A stretch of 64,000 bases of DNA from Rhodococcus rhodochrous. GTDB taxonomy: Bacteria; Actinomycetota; Actinomycetes; Mycobacteriales; Mycobacteriaceae. Of this stretch, positions 42,946-54,100 are shown in pieces; position 1 is the first letter of the stretch, and every line of letters begins with the position of its first letter. The DNA lies in NCBI RefSeq assembly GCF_900187265.1, contig NZ_LT906450.1, positions 1,417,444 to 1,481,443 of the forward strand. Direction: 5' to 3'. A program made the position numbers and the translations under genes. A model generated the notes under the pieces. That model saw only the letters and a program-made list of their open reading frames with translations. It had not been told where the DNA came from and did no database searches.

Positions 42946-44504
42946 CGAACTGCTGCCTCTCGGGACGTGCGCTCCTGCGCGGGAAGGTCGGTGGCGACGG
43001 GGAGATCCGACTCGGCGACGCTACGGTACGCCTCGAGGTCGAATCTGCGGGTGATACGGCGGAATTCGAAGGTGAATCCCGGCCACAGCGTGGTGTTGTT
43101 GCCGTGCTTGTCGAGATACCAGCTCGCGCACCCGCCGTTGTTCCACACGCTCGACCGCAACGCGCGCTGCAGGTCGCGGTTGTACTCGTCCTGCACGTCC
43201 TCGCGGACCTCGACCGTGCCGATGCGGTTGCGGTCGAGCGTGCGGATCGCGTCGACGACGTATTCGAGCTGCGACTCGATCATGTACACCATCGAGGTGT
43301 GGCCGAGTCCGGTGTTCGGGCCGACGAGGAAGAACAGGTTGGGGAAGCCGGCGACCGAGCTGCCCTTGTACCCCCGCATGCCGGTCTCGTCGAAGACCTC
43401 GGCGAGCGAGCGGCCGTCCTTGCCGAAGATGCCGGCGAAGGTCGGGGAGTCGGTGACGTGGAAGCCGGTCGCGACGACGATCGCGTCGACCTCCCGCTCG
43501 GTGCCGTCCTTCGCGACGATGCCGCGCGGGGTGACGCGGGCGATGCCGTCGGTGACGAGGTCGACGTTCGGCCGGTCGAGGGCGGGGTAGTAGTTGTTCG
43601 AGATCAGCATGCGCTTGCAGCCGATGCCGTAGTTCGGCGTGACCTTCCGCCGCAGTTCCTTGTCGCGGATCTGACGGCGGATCTGGATGCGCGCGGCGAG
43701 TTCGAGCGGCTTCATGAAGGCCTGTGCCTTGGCCAGGCCCACGACCTGCGTCTCGCGGGCGGTGTACTGCAGGGCGCGCGAGAGGCGCTGGAAGCCGGGG
43801 ATGTGGCGGAAGGCGAACCGCTCGGGTGCGGTGTACTCCCGGTCGAAGCGGGGGAGGATCCACGGTGCCGTGCGCTGGTACACGTCGAGTCGGCCTACGG
43901 TGCCCGCGATGGCCGGCACGATCTGGATGGCGGAGGCTCCGGTGCCGATGACCGCGACGCGCTTGCCGGCGAGGTCGGCGTCGTGGTTCCACCGTGCCGA
44001 GTGGAAGATCTCGCCCTCGAATCCGGAGATGCCCTCGATGTCGGGCAGCGACGGCTCGCACAGCGCGCCGACCGCGGAGATCACGACCTTGGCGCTGTAC
44101 TTCCCGCGCGTGGTGGCCACGTCCCAGCGGTGCGTCGTGGTGTTCCAGCGGGCCGTCTGCACGTCGCACCCGAAGACGGTGCGTCGCCGCACGTCGTACC
44201 GGTCGGCGACCGAGCGGATGTACGCCTGGATCTCCGGCTGGGGAGAGAAGGAGCGCGTCCAGCCGGGGTTGAGGGCGAACGAGTAGGAGTACAGGTTCGA
44301 CGGGACGTCGCATGCCGCGCCGGGGTAGGTGTTGTCGCGCCAGGTGCCGCCCACCTCGGAGGCGCGTTCGAGCATGAGGAAGTCCTTGCCCGCCTGCGAC
44401 AGTCGGATGGCCGCGCCGAGCCCGGCGAACCCGCTGCCGATGATCAGCGTGTCGACCTGACGGATCTCCGCGTCGGCGACGGTATCTGTTACCGGAAGAC
44501 TCAT
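42942..44504 (-). CDS. Flavin-dependent Baeyer-Villiger-type monooxygenase
   Basis: FAD/NADPH monooxygenase inserting oxygen next to a ketone, 520 residues. Two Rossmann dinucleotide motifs are visible (LIIGSGFAGLGAAIRL and VIGTGASAIQIV). The BVMO fingerprint FxGxxxHxxxW is present as FEGEIFHSARWNHD. Further landmarks are VGGTWRDNTYPGAACDVPS and the ATGFHV segment. The substrate is unknown; cyclic or linear ketones and steroids are common in Rhodococcus. The ATG at 44504 lies 7 bases after a TAGCCT -10, so the transcript is predicted leaderless. It is repressed probably by the divergent TetR protein through the palindrome at 44535-44552. Confidence 0.92.
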   Translation of the reverse strand: MSLPVTDTVADAEIRQVDTLIIGSGFAGLGAAIRLSQAGKDFLMLERASEVGGTWRDNTYPGAACDVPSNLYSYSFALNPGWTRSFSPQPEIQAYIRSVADRYDVRRRTVFGCDVQTARWNTTTHRWDVATTRGKYSAKVVISAVGALCEPSLPDIEGISGFEGEIFHSARWNHDADLAGKRVAVIGTGASAIQIVPAIAGTVGRLDVYQRTAPWILPRFDREYTAPERFAFRHIPGFQRLSRALQYTARETQVVGLAKAQAFMKPLELAARIQIRRQIRDKELRRKVTPNYGIGCKRMLISNNYYPALDRPNVDLVTDGIARVTPRGIVAKDGTEREVDAIVVATGFHVTDSPTFAGIFGKDGRSLAEVFDETGMRGYKGSSVAGFPNLFFLVGPNTGLGHTSMVYMIESQLEYVVDAIRTLDRNRIGTVEVREDVQDEYNRDLQRALRSSVWNNGGCASWYLDKHGNNTTLWPGFTFEFRRITRRFDLEAYRSVAESDLPVATDLPAQERTSREAAVR

Positions 44505-44511
44505 GTACTTG

Positions 44512-44540
44512 AGGCTAGAGCGTTCCAGTGACCTGGTCAA
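44512..44540 (-). promoter_or_regulatory. Promoter of the BVMO-SDR-esterase operon
   Basis: On the minus strand, -35 TTGACC (44540-44535), a 17-base spacer and -10 TAGCCT (44517-44512), then 7 bases to ATG 44504. The -35 lies inside the palindromic operator. Confidence 0.7.
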
Positions 44541-44557
44541 CACTTGTTGACCATAAT
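44529..44557 (+). promoter_or_regulatory. Promoter of the tetR-family gene
   Basis: -35 TGACCT (44529-44534), a 17-base spacer and -10 CATAAT (44552-44557), 17 bases before ATG 44575. The spacer coincides with the operator. Confidence 0.55.
44535..44552. promoter_or_regulatory. TetR-type palindromic operator
   Basis: GGTCAACA-CT-TGTTGACC, two perfect 8-base arms with a 2-base centre. It covers the -35 of the monooxygenase operon and fills the spacer of the tetR promoter, so a bound repressor would block both directions. Confidence 0.72.
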
Positions 44558-44574
44558 TCAATAACGGTGTTTGC

Positions 44575-45252
44575 ATGGTGGACGTGGCAGAAGACAGTCC
44601 CGCACCCCGTCGAACCCGCCTCGGTCCCGCCCAACGCCGGGCCCAGCTGATCGAACAGGGCCTCGAGCTGCTCGCCGACCGGCCCCTCGAGCAGATCTCC
44701 GTCGACGAGGTCGCCGAACGGGCCGGAGTCTCGAAGGGGCTGCTGTTCCACTACTTCACCTCGAAGCACGACTACCACGTCGAACTCGTGCGATGCGTCG
44801 GCCGGGATCTCGTCGAGTACACCGCACCGGACGAAGACCTCGAACCGATCGAGATGCTGCGGGGCACGCTCGTCGCGTACGTCGACTACGTCACCCGGCG
44901 CCGCGACATGTACATCTCGATCCTGCGCGGAGCGACCAGCGGCGACCCCGACATGCGGGCGGCCTTCGAGGACACCCGCACGGCACTCGTCGACCGGACC
45001 GTCGCACACCTGCCTGCCATCGGCATCGAGCCGACGCCGGCCGTACGACTCGCCGTGCGCGGCTGGGTGGCCTTCGTCGAGGACACGACCATCGCGTGGC
45101 TACGCGACCCCGAACTCACCCGCGACGAGTTCGTCGAACTGGCCATCGCGGCGCTGTCCGGTGTTGCGCTGGCCGCGCATTCGCTCCACTCTCCGGCCGG
45201 CGGGGCTCTCAGCGATCGTTTCCGGGAAGATACTCCTGCAGCTTCGTCTTGA
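44575..45252 (+). CDS. TetR-family transcriptional regulator
   Basis: 225 residues. The N-terminal DNA-binding domain has QISVDEVAERAGVSKGLLFHYF (about 40-61), the TetR helix-turn-helix. The C-terminal ligand-binding domain (about 70-210) contains RRRDMYISILRGA and the amphipathic LRDPELTRDEFVEL. The start is ATG 44575, 71 bases from the divergent monooxygenase start. The palindrome between them is the natural operator. It is likely an autoregulated repressor of the BVMO-SDR-esterase operon, relieved by the pathway substrate or product (inference from arrangement). The last bases (45209-45252) overlap the convergent PoxB-like gene. Confidence 0.9.
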   Translation: MVDVAEDSPAPRRTRLGPAQRRAQLIEQGLELLADRPLEQISVDEVAERAGVSKGLLFHYFTSKHDYHVELVRCVGRDLVEYTAPDEDLEPIEMLRGTLVAYVDYVTRRRDMYISILRGATSGDPDMRAAFEDTRTALVDRTVAHLPAIGIEPTPAVRLAVRGWVAFVEDTTIAWLRDPELTRDEFVELAIAALSGVALAAHSLHSPAGGALSDRFREDTPAASS

Positions 45253-47002
45253 CGCCCTGTTTCACGAAGCCCCAACGGTTCTCGTCACCGGCGAGCACGG
45301 CCTTGGCGACGTCGGTGAACTGTTCCCACGTCGCGTGCGGCGGGATCGGAGGCATGTCCGGATCGGTGTACACGTCCAGCACCGTCGGGCGATCCGCGGC
45401 CAGCGCGCGATCCCAGGCCGCGCCCATCTCGTCCGAGGACTTCACGGTTTCGCCGCCCAGCCCGAGGCCGCGCGCGAAGGCGGCGTAGTCGACATCCGGA
45501 AGCGACTGGGACTCCGCGAATTTCGGTGCCCCACCCATCGCACGCATCTCCCACGTGACCTGGTTCAGATCGTTGTTGTGGATGATCGCGACGACGAGCC
45601 GCGGGTCGGCCCACTGCTGCCAGTACCGCTGGATGGTGATCAGCTCGGCCATGCCGTTCATCTGCATCGCACCGTCGCCGGCGAACGCGACCACCGGGCG
45701 GTCGGGCTGTCCGAACTTCGCGCCGATCCCGTACGGCACCGCCGGACCCATCGTCGCGAGTGTGCCCGACAGCGAACCGCGCATGTCGCCGCGGAACCTC
45801 AGTTGGCGCGCATACCAATTGGCGGCCGAACCGGAATCCGCGGTGACGATCGCATCGTCCGGCAGTCGCGGTGAGGCCTCGGCGAACATCCGCAGCGGGT
45901 TGACGAACTCGGTCTCGACCTCGGCCTGCTGCCCCATGAGCTGCCACCAGCGCTGCACGTTCTGCTCGATACCCTCGCGCCACGACCGGTCCTCCTTGCG
46001 GTGCAGCAGAGGGATGAGCGCGTCGAGTGCGGCGGTGGCATCCGCGACGAGATTGACCTCGTTCGGATAGCGCATCCCGATCATGTTCGGGTCGATGTCG
46101 ATCTGCACGCAGCGGGCCTGGTCGTATTCGGGCAGGAACTGGCTGTAGGGGAGGGACGAACCGACGATGAGCAGCGTGTCGCAACCGGTCATCATCTCGT
46201 GGGTGGGCCGCGTGCCCAGCAACCCGATCGATCCGGTGACCCACGGCAACTCGTCCGACAGCACGTCCTTGCCCAGCAGGGCCTTCGCCACCCCGGCGCC
46301 CAGCAGATCCGCGACCTGCCCGAGTTGAGCACGGGCATCCCGGGCGCCGCTGCCGACGAGCATCGCGACCTTGTTCCCGGCGTTGAGGACCTCCGCCGCC
46401 CGTCGGATCGCGTCGTCGTCCGGCGCAATGCGGGGGCGGTCGAAACCGACACTCGACGGCACCATCTTGAACTCGTGGCCGGGCGGGGAGTACTCGAGTT
46501 CCTGCACGTCGCCGTGGATGATCACGGCCGTGGGCGTGCGGTAGGCGATGGCGGTGCGCATCGCCCGATCGAGGACGTTCGGCAATTGCTCGGGCACCGT
46601 CACGGTCTCCACGAACGCCGACGCCACGTCCTTGTACAGCGTGTGCAGGTCCACTTCCTGCTGGTACGACCCGCCCATCGCGGAGCGGTCCGTCTGACCC
46701 ACGATCGCCACCACCGGGACGTGGTCGAGTTTCGCGTCGTACAGGCCGTTGAGCAGATGGATCGCACCCGGACCGGAGGTCGCCATGCACACTCCGGGCC
46801 GGCCCGTGAACTTCGCGTAGCCGACCGCCTCGAAGGCACTCATCTCCTCGTGCCGGGACTGCACGAAGACCGGGTCGTTGCCGGTGCGCGTCCAGGCGGC
46901 GAGGATCCCGTTGATGCCATCGCCGGGATATCCGAAGACGTGGTCCACCCCCCACGCGCGCAGGCGGTGCAACAGGTAGTCGGCCACGGTCGGATTCGCC
47001 AT
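45209..47002 (-). CDS. Thiamine-pyrophosphate enzyme, PoxB/acetolactate-synthase-like
   Basis: TPP-dependent decarboxylase, 597 residues. The catalytic Glu lies in QSRHEEMSAFEAVGYA (residues about 50-65). The central FAD/nucleotide-type domain (about 200-345) contains KVAMLVGSGARD and GSSLPYSQFLPEYD. The TPP signature is AFAGDGAMQMNGM followed by IIHNND. Pyruvate:quinone oxidoreductase is the closest guess; acetolactate synthase or an oxalyl-type activity is possible. ATG 47002 is chosen over an upstream GTG because GAGGAGC is placed 5 bases before it. The convergent tetR gene overlaps its 3' end by 44 bases. No small subunit is near, which argues against a canonical acetolactate synthase. 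Confidence 0.85.
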   Translation of the reverse strand: MANPTVADYLLHRLRAWGVDHVFGYPGDGINGILAAWTRTGNDPVFVQSRHEEMSAFEAVGYAKFTGRPGVCMATSGPGAIHLLNGLYDAKLDHVPVVAIVGQTDRSAMGGSYQQEVDLHTLYKDVASAFVETVTVPEQLPNVLDRAMRTAIAYRTPTAVIIHGDVQELEYSPPGHEFKMVPSSVGFDRPRIAPDDDAIRRAAEVLNAGNKVAMLVGSGARDARAQLGQVADLLGAGVAKALLGKDVLSDELPWVTGSIGLLGTRPTHEMMTGCDTLLIVGSSLPYSQFLPEYDQARCVQIDIDPNMIGMRYPNEVNLVADATAALDALIPLLHRKEDRSWREGIEQNVQRWWQLMGQQAEVETEFVNPLRMFAEASPRLPDDAIVTADSGSAANWYARQLRFRGDMRGSLSGTLATMGPAVPYGIGAKFGQPDRPVVAFAGDGAMQMNGMAELITIQRYWQQWADPRLVVAIIHNNDLNQVTWEMRAMGGAPKFAESQSLPDVDYAAFARGLGLGGETVKSSDEMGAAWDRALAADRPTVLDVYTDPDMPPIPPHATWEQFTDVAKAVLAGDENRWGFVKQGVKTKLQEYLPGNDR

Positions 47003-47074
47003 CGGTAGCTCCTCGCAGGACGCGATCGGGGTCCTCCGAAGGGTGCCCGCCGCGCCCGGTCCGAAACCCACCGG

Positions 47075-47129
47075 AAAAGGCGTGAGCCGGGTCGGTCGCC
47101 CCTTGCGGGGACGAACCGACCCGGCTCAC
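47075..47129 (-). terminator. Intrinsic terminator after kgd
   Basis: Perfect 15-bp stem (47082-47096 with 47115-47129) holding an inner 4-bp stem, followed on the minus strand by CCTTTTCC. It sits 42 bases after the kgd stop. Confidence 0.85.
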
Positions 47130-47170
47130 ATGAGAACGGTCAAGGGCCCGAAGGGTCCGAAACGGAGCTT

Positions 47171-50100
47171 CTAGCGACCGAAGGCCTTCTCGATGATCTC
47201 CTGCTGCTCGACAGCATGGACCTTGCTCGAGCCGGACGACGGTGCCGACATCGCACGACGCGACACGCGCTTGATGCCGCTGAGCTTCTCGGGCAGCAGT
47301 TCCGGCAGCGCGAGGCCGAGGAACGGCCAGGCACCCTGGTTCGCCGGCTCCTCCTGCACCCAGAAGAACTCGGTGGCGTTCGGGTACTGCTCGAGCGTCT
47401 CGGCGATGCGGCGACGCGGCACCGGGTACAGCTGCTCGATGCGCACGATCGCGACGTCGTCACGACCTTCCTTCTGCTTCTTCGCCAGCAGCTCCCAGTA
47501 GATCTTGCCGGAGGTGAGCAGCACGCGGGTGGCCTTCGTGCGGTCGGCCGTGCCCTCCTCGTAGGGGACCTCTTCGAGCAGCGAACGGAACTTGCCCTGC
47601 GTGAAGTCCTCGACGTTGCTGACCGCGGCCTTGTTGCGCAGCATCGACTTCGGCGTGAATACCACCAGCGGGCGGCGGATGCCGTCGAGGTGATGACGAC
47701 GCAGCAGGTGGAAGTAGCTCGCCGGGGTGGACGGAACCGCGACCGTCATCGAGCCCTCGGCGCACAGCTGCAGCCAGCGCTCGATACGGCCCGAGGTGTG
47801 GTCGGGACCCTGGCCCTCGTGGCCGTGCGGCAGCAGCAGCACGACGTCGGAGAGCTGACCCCACTTGGCCTCACCGGACGAGATGAACTCGTCGATGATG
47901 GACTGCGCGCCGTTGACGAAGTCGCCGAACTGCGCCTCCCACAGCACGAGCGCGTCGGGGTTGCCCACCGAGTAGCCGTACTCGAAGCCCAGGCCCGCGA
48001 ACTCGGTCAGCGCCGAGTCGTAGACCATGAAGCGGCCGCCGTTGCCGGCCTGGTTGGCCAGCGTGGCGAGCGGGCTGTACTCGTCGCCCGTCTTGCGGTC
48101 GATGATGACCGAGTGACGCTGCGTGAACGTGCCGCGACGCGAGTCCTGACCGGCCAGGCGCACCAGGGCACCCTGCTCGGCCAGCGAACCGAACGCGAGC
48201 AGCTCGGCGAACGCCCAGTCGATCTTGCCGTTGCGCGACATCTCGCGACGCTTCTCGAGCACCGGCTTGACGCGCGGGTGGACGCTGAAGCCCTCGGGCG
48301 CCTCGGCGAAGGCATCGCCGATCCGCTCGAGCACCGACCGGTCGACGGAGGTGTCGAGACGCTTCGGCGGGGTCTGGTCGAGCTCGACCGACTCCGACGG
48401 CTCCGGCGGGTACTTCTCGAGTTCGCGGACTTCGTTGAAGACCCGTTCGAGCTGTCCCTGGTAGTCGCGCAGGGCGTCTTCCGCTTCCTTGAGCGAGATG
48501 TCGCCGCGGCCGATCAGGGCCTCGGTGTAGCTCTTGCGGACGCTGCGCTTGGTGTCGATCACGTCGTACATCGCCGGTTGGGTCATCGACGGGTCGTCGC
48601 CCTCGTTGTGACCGCGGCGGCGGTAGCAGATCATGTCGATGACGACGTCCTTGTGGAACTTCTCGCGGAAGTCCACGGCGAGCTTCGCGACCCACACGCA
48701 GGCCTCGGGATCGTCGCCGTTGACGTGGAAGATCGGCGCGCCGATCATCTTCGCCACGTCGGTGCAGTACTCGGACGAACGCGAGTGCTCGGGCGCGGTG
48801 GTGAAGCCGACCTGGTTGTTGACGACGATGTGCACGGTGCCGCCGGTGCGGTAGCCGCGCAGCAGCGCGAGGTTCAGGGTCTCCGCGACGACGCCCTGGC
48901 CGGCGAACGCAGCGTCGCCGTGCAGCAGCAGCGGCAGGACGGTGAAGCCGTCCTCACCCTTGTCGAGGATGTCCTGCTTGGCGCGGACGAGGCCCTCGAG
49001 CACCGGGTTGACCGCCTCGAGGTGCGAGGGGTTCGCGGTGAGCGAGACCTTGATGTCGTTGTCGCCGAACATCTGGATGTAGGTGCCCTCGGCGCCGAGG
49101 TGGTACTTCACGTCGCCGGAGCCGTGCGCAGCGGCCGGGTTCAGGTTGCCCTCGAACTCGGAGAAGATCTGCGAGTACGGCTTGCCGACGATGTTCGCGA
49201 GCACGTTCAGGCGACCGCGGTGCGGCATCGCGATCGCGACCTCGTCGAGCGTGTGCTCGGCGGCCTGGTCGATGATCGCGTCCATCATCGGGATGACGGA
49301 CTCGGCGCCCTCGAGCGAGAAGCGCTTCTGGCCGACGTACTTGGTCTGCAGGAACGTCTCGAACGCCTCGGCGGCGTTGAGGCGGCTCAGGATGTACTTC
49401 TGCTGGGCGACCGTCGGCTTGACGTGGTGCGCCTCGACCCGCTCCTGCAGCCACTGCTGCTGCTCGGGCTCGAGGATGTGGGTGTACTCGACACCGACGT
49501 GGCGGCAGTACGCATCGCGCAGCACCGACAGCACGTCGCGCAGCTTCATCTTCTGGCGGCCGTGGAAGCCACCGACGTTGAACTCGCGATCGAGATCCCA
49601 CAGCGTCAGGTCGTGGGTCGTGACGTCGAGGTCGGGATGCGACCGGAACTTGTCGCGCACGAACTGCAGCGGATCGGTGTCGGCCATGAGGTGGCCGCGG
49701 CTGCGGTATGCGGCGATGAGCTCGAGCACACGGGTGTGCTTGTCGACGAGGCCTTCCGGCACGTCCTTGCGCCAGCGGACCGGCTCGTAGGGGATGTGCA
49801 GGGTGTGGAAGATGCCGTCGTAGAAGTCGTCGCTGATGAGCAGCTCGTGGATCTTCTTCAGGAACTCACCCGACTCCGCGCCCTGGATCACGCGGTGGTC
49901 GTAGGTGGAGGTGAGCGTCAGCAGCTTGCCGATGCCCATCTCGGCGATCCGTGCGTCGGACGCACCCTGGAACTCGGCCGGGTACTCCATCGCGCCGGCG
50001 CCGATGATCGCGCCCTGGCCCTGCATCAGACGCGGGACCGAGTGCACGGTGCCGATGCCGCCCGGGTTGGTCAGCGAGATCGTGACGCCCGAGAAGTCGT

Positions 50101-50920
50101 CGCCGGTGAGCTTGCCGTCGCGGGCGCGGCGCACGATGTCCTCGTAGGCCGAGTAGAACTGCGCGAAGTTCATCGTCTCGCAGTTCTTGATGGCCGCCAC
50201 GACCAGCGAACGCTGGCCGTTCTTGCCCGGCAGGTCGATCGCGAGACCGAGGTTCGTGTGCGCGGGCACGACGAGGTTCGGCTTGCCGTCGACCTCGGCG
50301 AAGTGGTTGTTCATGTTCGGGAACGCCTTGACCGCCTGGACGATCGCGTAACCGAGGATGTGCGTGAACGAGACCTTGCCGCCGCGGGTACGCGCGAGGT
50401 GGTTGTTGATGACGATGCGGTTGTCGAACATCAACTTCGCGGGGACCGCGCGAACACTGGTGGCCGTCGGGATCGACAGCGAGGCGTTCATGTTCTTCGC
50501 AACGGCAGCAGCGGCGCCGCGAAGAACCTTCTTCTCCTCGGTGGCCTGGCCCGACGGGGCAGCGGCGGGCTTGGGAGCCGGCTTCGCGGGTGCGGCCTGG
50601 GCCTTCGGCTGCGCCGCAGTCTTGGTCTCCGCCTTCGGGGCAGGCTTGGCCGGTGCGGCCTTGGTCTCGGCCTTCGGTGCGGGCTTGGTGGGGGCCGAAG
50701 CAGAGGAACTCGGCGCAGATGCTGTGCTCGGCGCGGGCTTCTCGGTCGTGGCGGTGTCGGAGCCGTTGGTACCTCCGGCCACCGCAGCTTCCGGCGAATA
50801 GTCGGTCAGAAATTCGTGCCAACTCGCGTCCACGGACGAAGGGTCGTCCTGGAAGCGCTGGTACATCTCGTCAACCAACCACTGGTTCTGTCCGAACTGT
50901 GATGTAGAGCTGCTGCTCAC
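47171..50920 (-). CDS. kgd: Multifunctional 2-oxoglutarate metabolism enzyme Kgd (SucA with E2-like domain)
   Basis: TPP enzyme that acts as E1 of 2-oxoglutarate dehydrogenase and as 2-oxoglutarate decarboxylase/hydroxy-oxoadipate synthase. 1249 residues in three parts: a short N-terminal docking peptide (1-45), an Ala/Pro/Lys linker (about 46-130, KPAPKAETK repeats), an E2-type succinyltransferase domain (about 135-375) with catalytic His in [13 protein letters not shown], and the E1 domain (380-1249) with [17 protein letters not shown] and [12 protein letters not shown]. It lacks a lipoyl domain, as in mycobacteria, and a GarA-type forkhead regulator may bind it. GTG 50920 begins [19 protein letters not shown], the usual start. 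The 203 bases upstream are non-coding. Confidence 0.95.
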   Translation of the reverse strand: MSSSSTSQFGQNQWLVDEMYQRFQDDPSSVDASWHEFLTDYSPEAAVAGGTNGSDTATTEKPAPSTASAPSSSASAPTKPAPKAETKAAPAKPAPKAETKTAAQPKAQAAPAKPAPKPAAAPSGQATEEKKVLRGAAAAVAKNMNASLSIPTATSVRAVPAKLMFDNRIVINNHLARTRGGKVSFTHILGYAIVQAVKAFPNMNNHFAEVDGKPNLVVPAHTNLGLAIDLPGKNGQRSLVVAAIKNCETMNFAQFYSAYEDIVRRARDGKLTGDDFSGVTISLTNPGGIGTVHSVPRLMQGQGAIIGAGAMEYPAEFQGASDARIAEMGIGKLLTLTSTYDHRVIQGAESGEFLKKIHELLISDDFYDGIFHTLHIPYEPVRWRKDVPEGLVDKHTRVLELIAAYRSRGHLMADTDPLQFVRDKFRSHPDLDVTTHDLTLWDLDREFNVGGFHGRQKMKLRDVLSVLRDAYCRHVGVEYTHILEPEQQQWLQERVEAHHVKPTVAQQKYILSRLNAAEAFETFLQTKYVGQKRFSLEGAESVIPMMDAIIDQAAEHTLDEVAIAMPHRGRLNVLANIVGKPYSQIFSEFEGNLNPAAAHGSGDVKYHLGAEGTYIQMFGDNDIKVSLTANPSHLEAVNPVLEGLVRAKQDILDKGEDGFTVLPLLLHGDAAFAGQGVVAETLNLALLRGYRTGGTVHIVVNNQVGFTTAPEHSRSSEYCTDVAKMIGAPIFHVNGDDPEACVWVAKLAVDFREKFHKDVVIDMICYRRRGHNEGDDPSMTQPAMYDVIDTKRSVRKSYTEALIGRGDISLKEAEDALRDYQGQLERVFNEVRELEKYPPEPSESVELDQTPPKRLDTSVDRSVLERIGDAFAEAPEGFSVHPRVKPVLEKRREMSRNGKIDWAFAELLAFGSLAEQGALVRLAGQDSRRGTFTQRHSVIIDRKTGDEYSPLATLANQAGNGGRFMVYDSALTEFAGLGFEYGYSVGNPDALVLWEAQFGDFVNGAQSIIDEFISSGEAKWGQLSDVVLLLPHGHEGQGPDHTSGRIERWLQLCAEGSMTVAVPSTPASYFHLLRRHHLDGIRRPLVVFTPKSMLRNKAAVSNVEDFTQGKFRSLLEEVPYEEGTADRTKATRVLLTSGKIYWELLAKKQKEGRDDVAIVRIEQLYPVPRRRIAETLEQYPNATEFFWVQEEPANQGAWPFLGLALPELLPEKLSGIKRVSRRAMSAPSSGSSKVHAVEQQEIIEKAFGR

Positions 50921-51123
50921 GGCAGTTGTTCGCCTCGTTTCTTTCTTCGGTACCCGATCGGAGCGCCTGTGAATATGAGGCTAGCCCGTGGCATGTGACG
51001 ATCCGAACTGACCGCGCATGTCGGTGGGCTACCTCACAATCTGGTGCGATGGGGTCTCCATCGATGACGGTTCTCGAGAGCCGATTATTCCCTCTAAGGT
51101 GCATCGGCGCAGCGCGCACCCCG

Positions 51124-54100
51124 TTACAAACGTGAGGACGATCTCATGTTCGATCCTTCCGTCGACGAAGTGAGCAAGGCCTCGGGCTCCTCCGGAACGA
51201 GACCACCGGTAGCGAGTTGCCACAAAGTGGTGTACAGACCTCCCGCCCGGCGGAGCTCGTCGTGGGGCCCGCACTCGACGATACGGCCGTCGTCGACCAC
51301 CACCACGAGATCGGCGCGCGCGGCGGTCGCGAGACGGTGCGCCACGACCACGGCCGTACGCGAGCGGGCCACCCGCGCACCCGCCTCGAGCACCGCTTTC
51401 TCGGTGGCGGGATCGAGGGTCGCGGTGGCCTCGTCGAGCAACAGCAGATCGGGATCCACGAGTTCGGCGCGCGCGAGCGCGATGAGCTGACGCTGGCCGG
51501 CCGACAGACCCTGACCGCGCTCACCCACCGGATGGTTCATGCCTCCGGCGAGTCCGGCGATCATCTCGAGCGCTCCCACGGCGCGCGCGGCCGATTCGAT
51601 CTCCTCGCGCGTCGCGTCGGGCCGGCCGTAGGCGATGTTGGTCGCCACCGTGCCCGTGAACAGGTGCGCCTCCTGCGGCACCACACCGAGCCGGCCCCGG
51701 TAGTCGCGCAGGCGGTAGCGGCGCAGATCGGTGTCGTCCACCCGCACCGAACCGGACGTCGGATCGTAGAACCGGGCGAGCAGTTTGACGACCGTCGACT
51801 TCCCGGCGCCGGTGCGGCCCACCAGGGCGACCGTCGACCCGGCCGGGATCGACAGGTCCACATCGCTCAGCGCCTCGCGATCGGCCTCGCTGTAGCGGAA
51901 GCCCACCTGTTGCAGATCGACATCGCCGCGGAGGTGCCCGGTGATGGCGACCGTGCCCTCCTCGGCCGACTCGAGCGAGCTCTCGGTCCGCAGCAGGTCG
52001 CCGATCCGGCGCAGACCGACCCGCGCCTGCTGGTAGCCGTCGAAGACCTGGGACAGCTGCTGGATGGGCGCGAACAACAGGTTCAGATACAGCACGAACG
52101 CGATCAGCACACCCGGGCCGACGGCCCCCGAGGCCACCTCGCGGGCGCCGACGAAGACGACCGCCGCGAGCGCCAGATCGGACAGGAAGGCGATGAACGG
52201 GAAGTACAGCGAGATCGCCCGCTGCGACCGCAGGCGACTGCGCCGATAAGCCTCCGCACGCTCGGCGAAGCGGCGTGCCGCGGTCTCCTCCCGGCGGTAG
52301 GCCTGGGCGGCGCGCAGGCCGGTGACGTTCTCCTGGAAATCCGCGTTCACCAGGGAGATGCGTTCGCGGGACTGCGCGTACGCCGTCCCCGAGACCTTCC
52401 GGAACCACAGGGTCGCGCCGACCAGCACGGGCAGCACCGCCAGTACCACCAGAGCCAGCGACAGATCGGTCGCGATCAGCGCGATCGAGATACCGGTGAG
52501 CGTCAGCACCGCCACGACCGCGGTGGACAGACCGGTCTGGATGAACTGCGACAGTGCGTCCACATCGGTCGTCATCCGCGTCATGATCCGGCCCGACAGC
52601 TCACGTTCGTAGTAGTCGAGTCCGAGTCGTTGCAGGTGCGCGTACGAGCGCACACGCAACCCGAACAGCACCCGTTCGCCCGCCCGCGCGGTGAGCACGG
52701 TGAGGATCGCCACCACGAACCAGCCGAGCAGCGCGAGCACCACACCCGCTGCGGTCGCCTGCCACAGCCGGGACGGATCGCCCGGGGTCACCCCGCGGTC
52801 GACGGCGTACCGCACCAGTGACGGGAACGCGATGCTCGTCAGCGACTCCACCGCCAGGCACAGCACGACGACCGCCAGCAGGGCGCGCACCGGACGCAGC
52901 GTCGTCCACAACCGGAACTGCGGGTCGGGCAGGCGCAGGGCCTCGGACTGCAGGGCCGGGTCGCGTCCGGGGGTCTCGGTGGCCGGGGGAAGCGCGTCGA
53001 CGGCCGCGCGCAGTTCCGGGGTGGGAGCCACCGCGCCGAGTGCACCGGACACCGGCCCGCCGCGGCCACCTCCACCCGCCGGTCCACCGCGACCTCCACC
53101 GACCGCCGGAGGGTTCCGGACGGTCCCGGACGCCTCGTCGTCGTCCGGTTCCTCCGGCCACAACTCACCGGCCGGAACCGGGCGTTCCGGTGCCGGTGGG
53201 GCGTCGTCGTCGGTCGAGAGCAGACGCCGGAAGACGGGACTGCGCTCGTCGAGTTCGTCGACCGTCCCGATGTCGACGATGCGCCCCTCGTCGAGCACGG
53301 CGACCCGGTCGGCGAGTGCGAGCGTCGACCGTCGATGGGCGAGCACGAGGGTCGTGCGGCGCCGGCCCGCCCGCAACGCACCGTAGATCGCGGCCTCCGT
53401 CTCGGCGTCGACCGCCGAGGTCGCATCGTCGAGGATCAGCACCCGCGGATCGACGAGCAGAGCCCGCGCCAGCGCGACCCGCTGCCGCTGCCCGCCGGAC
53501 AGGGTCAGGCCGCGTTCACCGACGACCGTGTCGTAGCCCTCGGGGAGGGCCTCGACGAAATCATCGGCGCGTGCCGCCGCGGCCGCGGCGCGGATCTCGT
53601 CGTCCGACGCGTCGGGCCGCCCGAGCGCGATATTGGACGCGACGGTGTCGGAGAACAGGAACGGCTCGTCGAAGACGAGGCCGACCGCGCCGCGCAGGTC
53701 GTCGGCGCGGAGCGTGGCGACGTCGATGTCGCGGCCGTCCGAGGTCAGGCACACCGACCCGCGGTGCGGAGCGTAGAAGCGGGGGAGCAGCAGCGACAAC
53801 ACGGTCTTGCCCGACCCGGCCGGACCGACGATCGCGACGGTCTCGCCGGGCGCGATCTCCAGGTCGAGGCCGCGCAGCACGTCCCGGTCGTCGTCGAAAC
53901 CGAACGTGACGTCCTTCAGGTGCACCCCGAGCGGGCCGTCGGGCAGCTCGACGGGATGCGGGGGATCGGCGACGTCGGGTTCGGTGTCGATCACCTCGTA
54001 CACCCGCTCGACGGCGGCGCGGGACAGCTGCGCCATGATCACGACCTGCGAGAGGGTGCGGGTGGTCGCCGTCATCGTCGCCACATAGGCGGTGAACGCG

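Noticed and set aside
47216-50902. Plus-strand open frame of 1228 codons opposite kgd
   Set aside because: It is an antisense shadow produced by GC-rich third positions. The protein is repetitive in Arg/Asp/Val/Leu/Gly with no fold, while kgd on the other strand shows all its family motifs.
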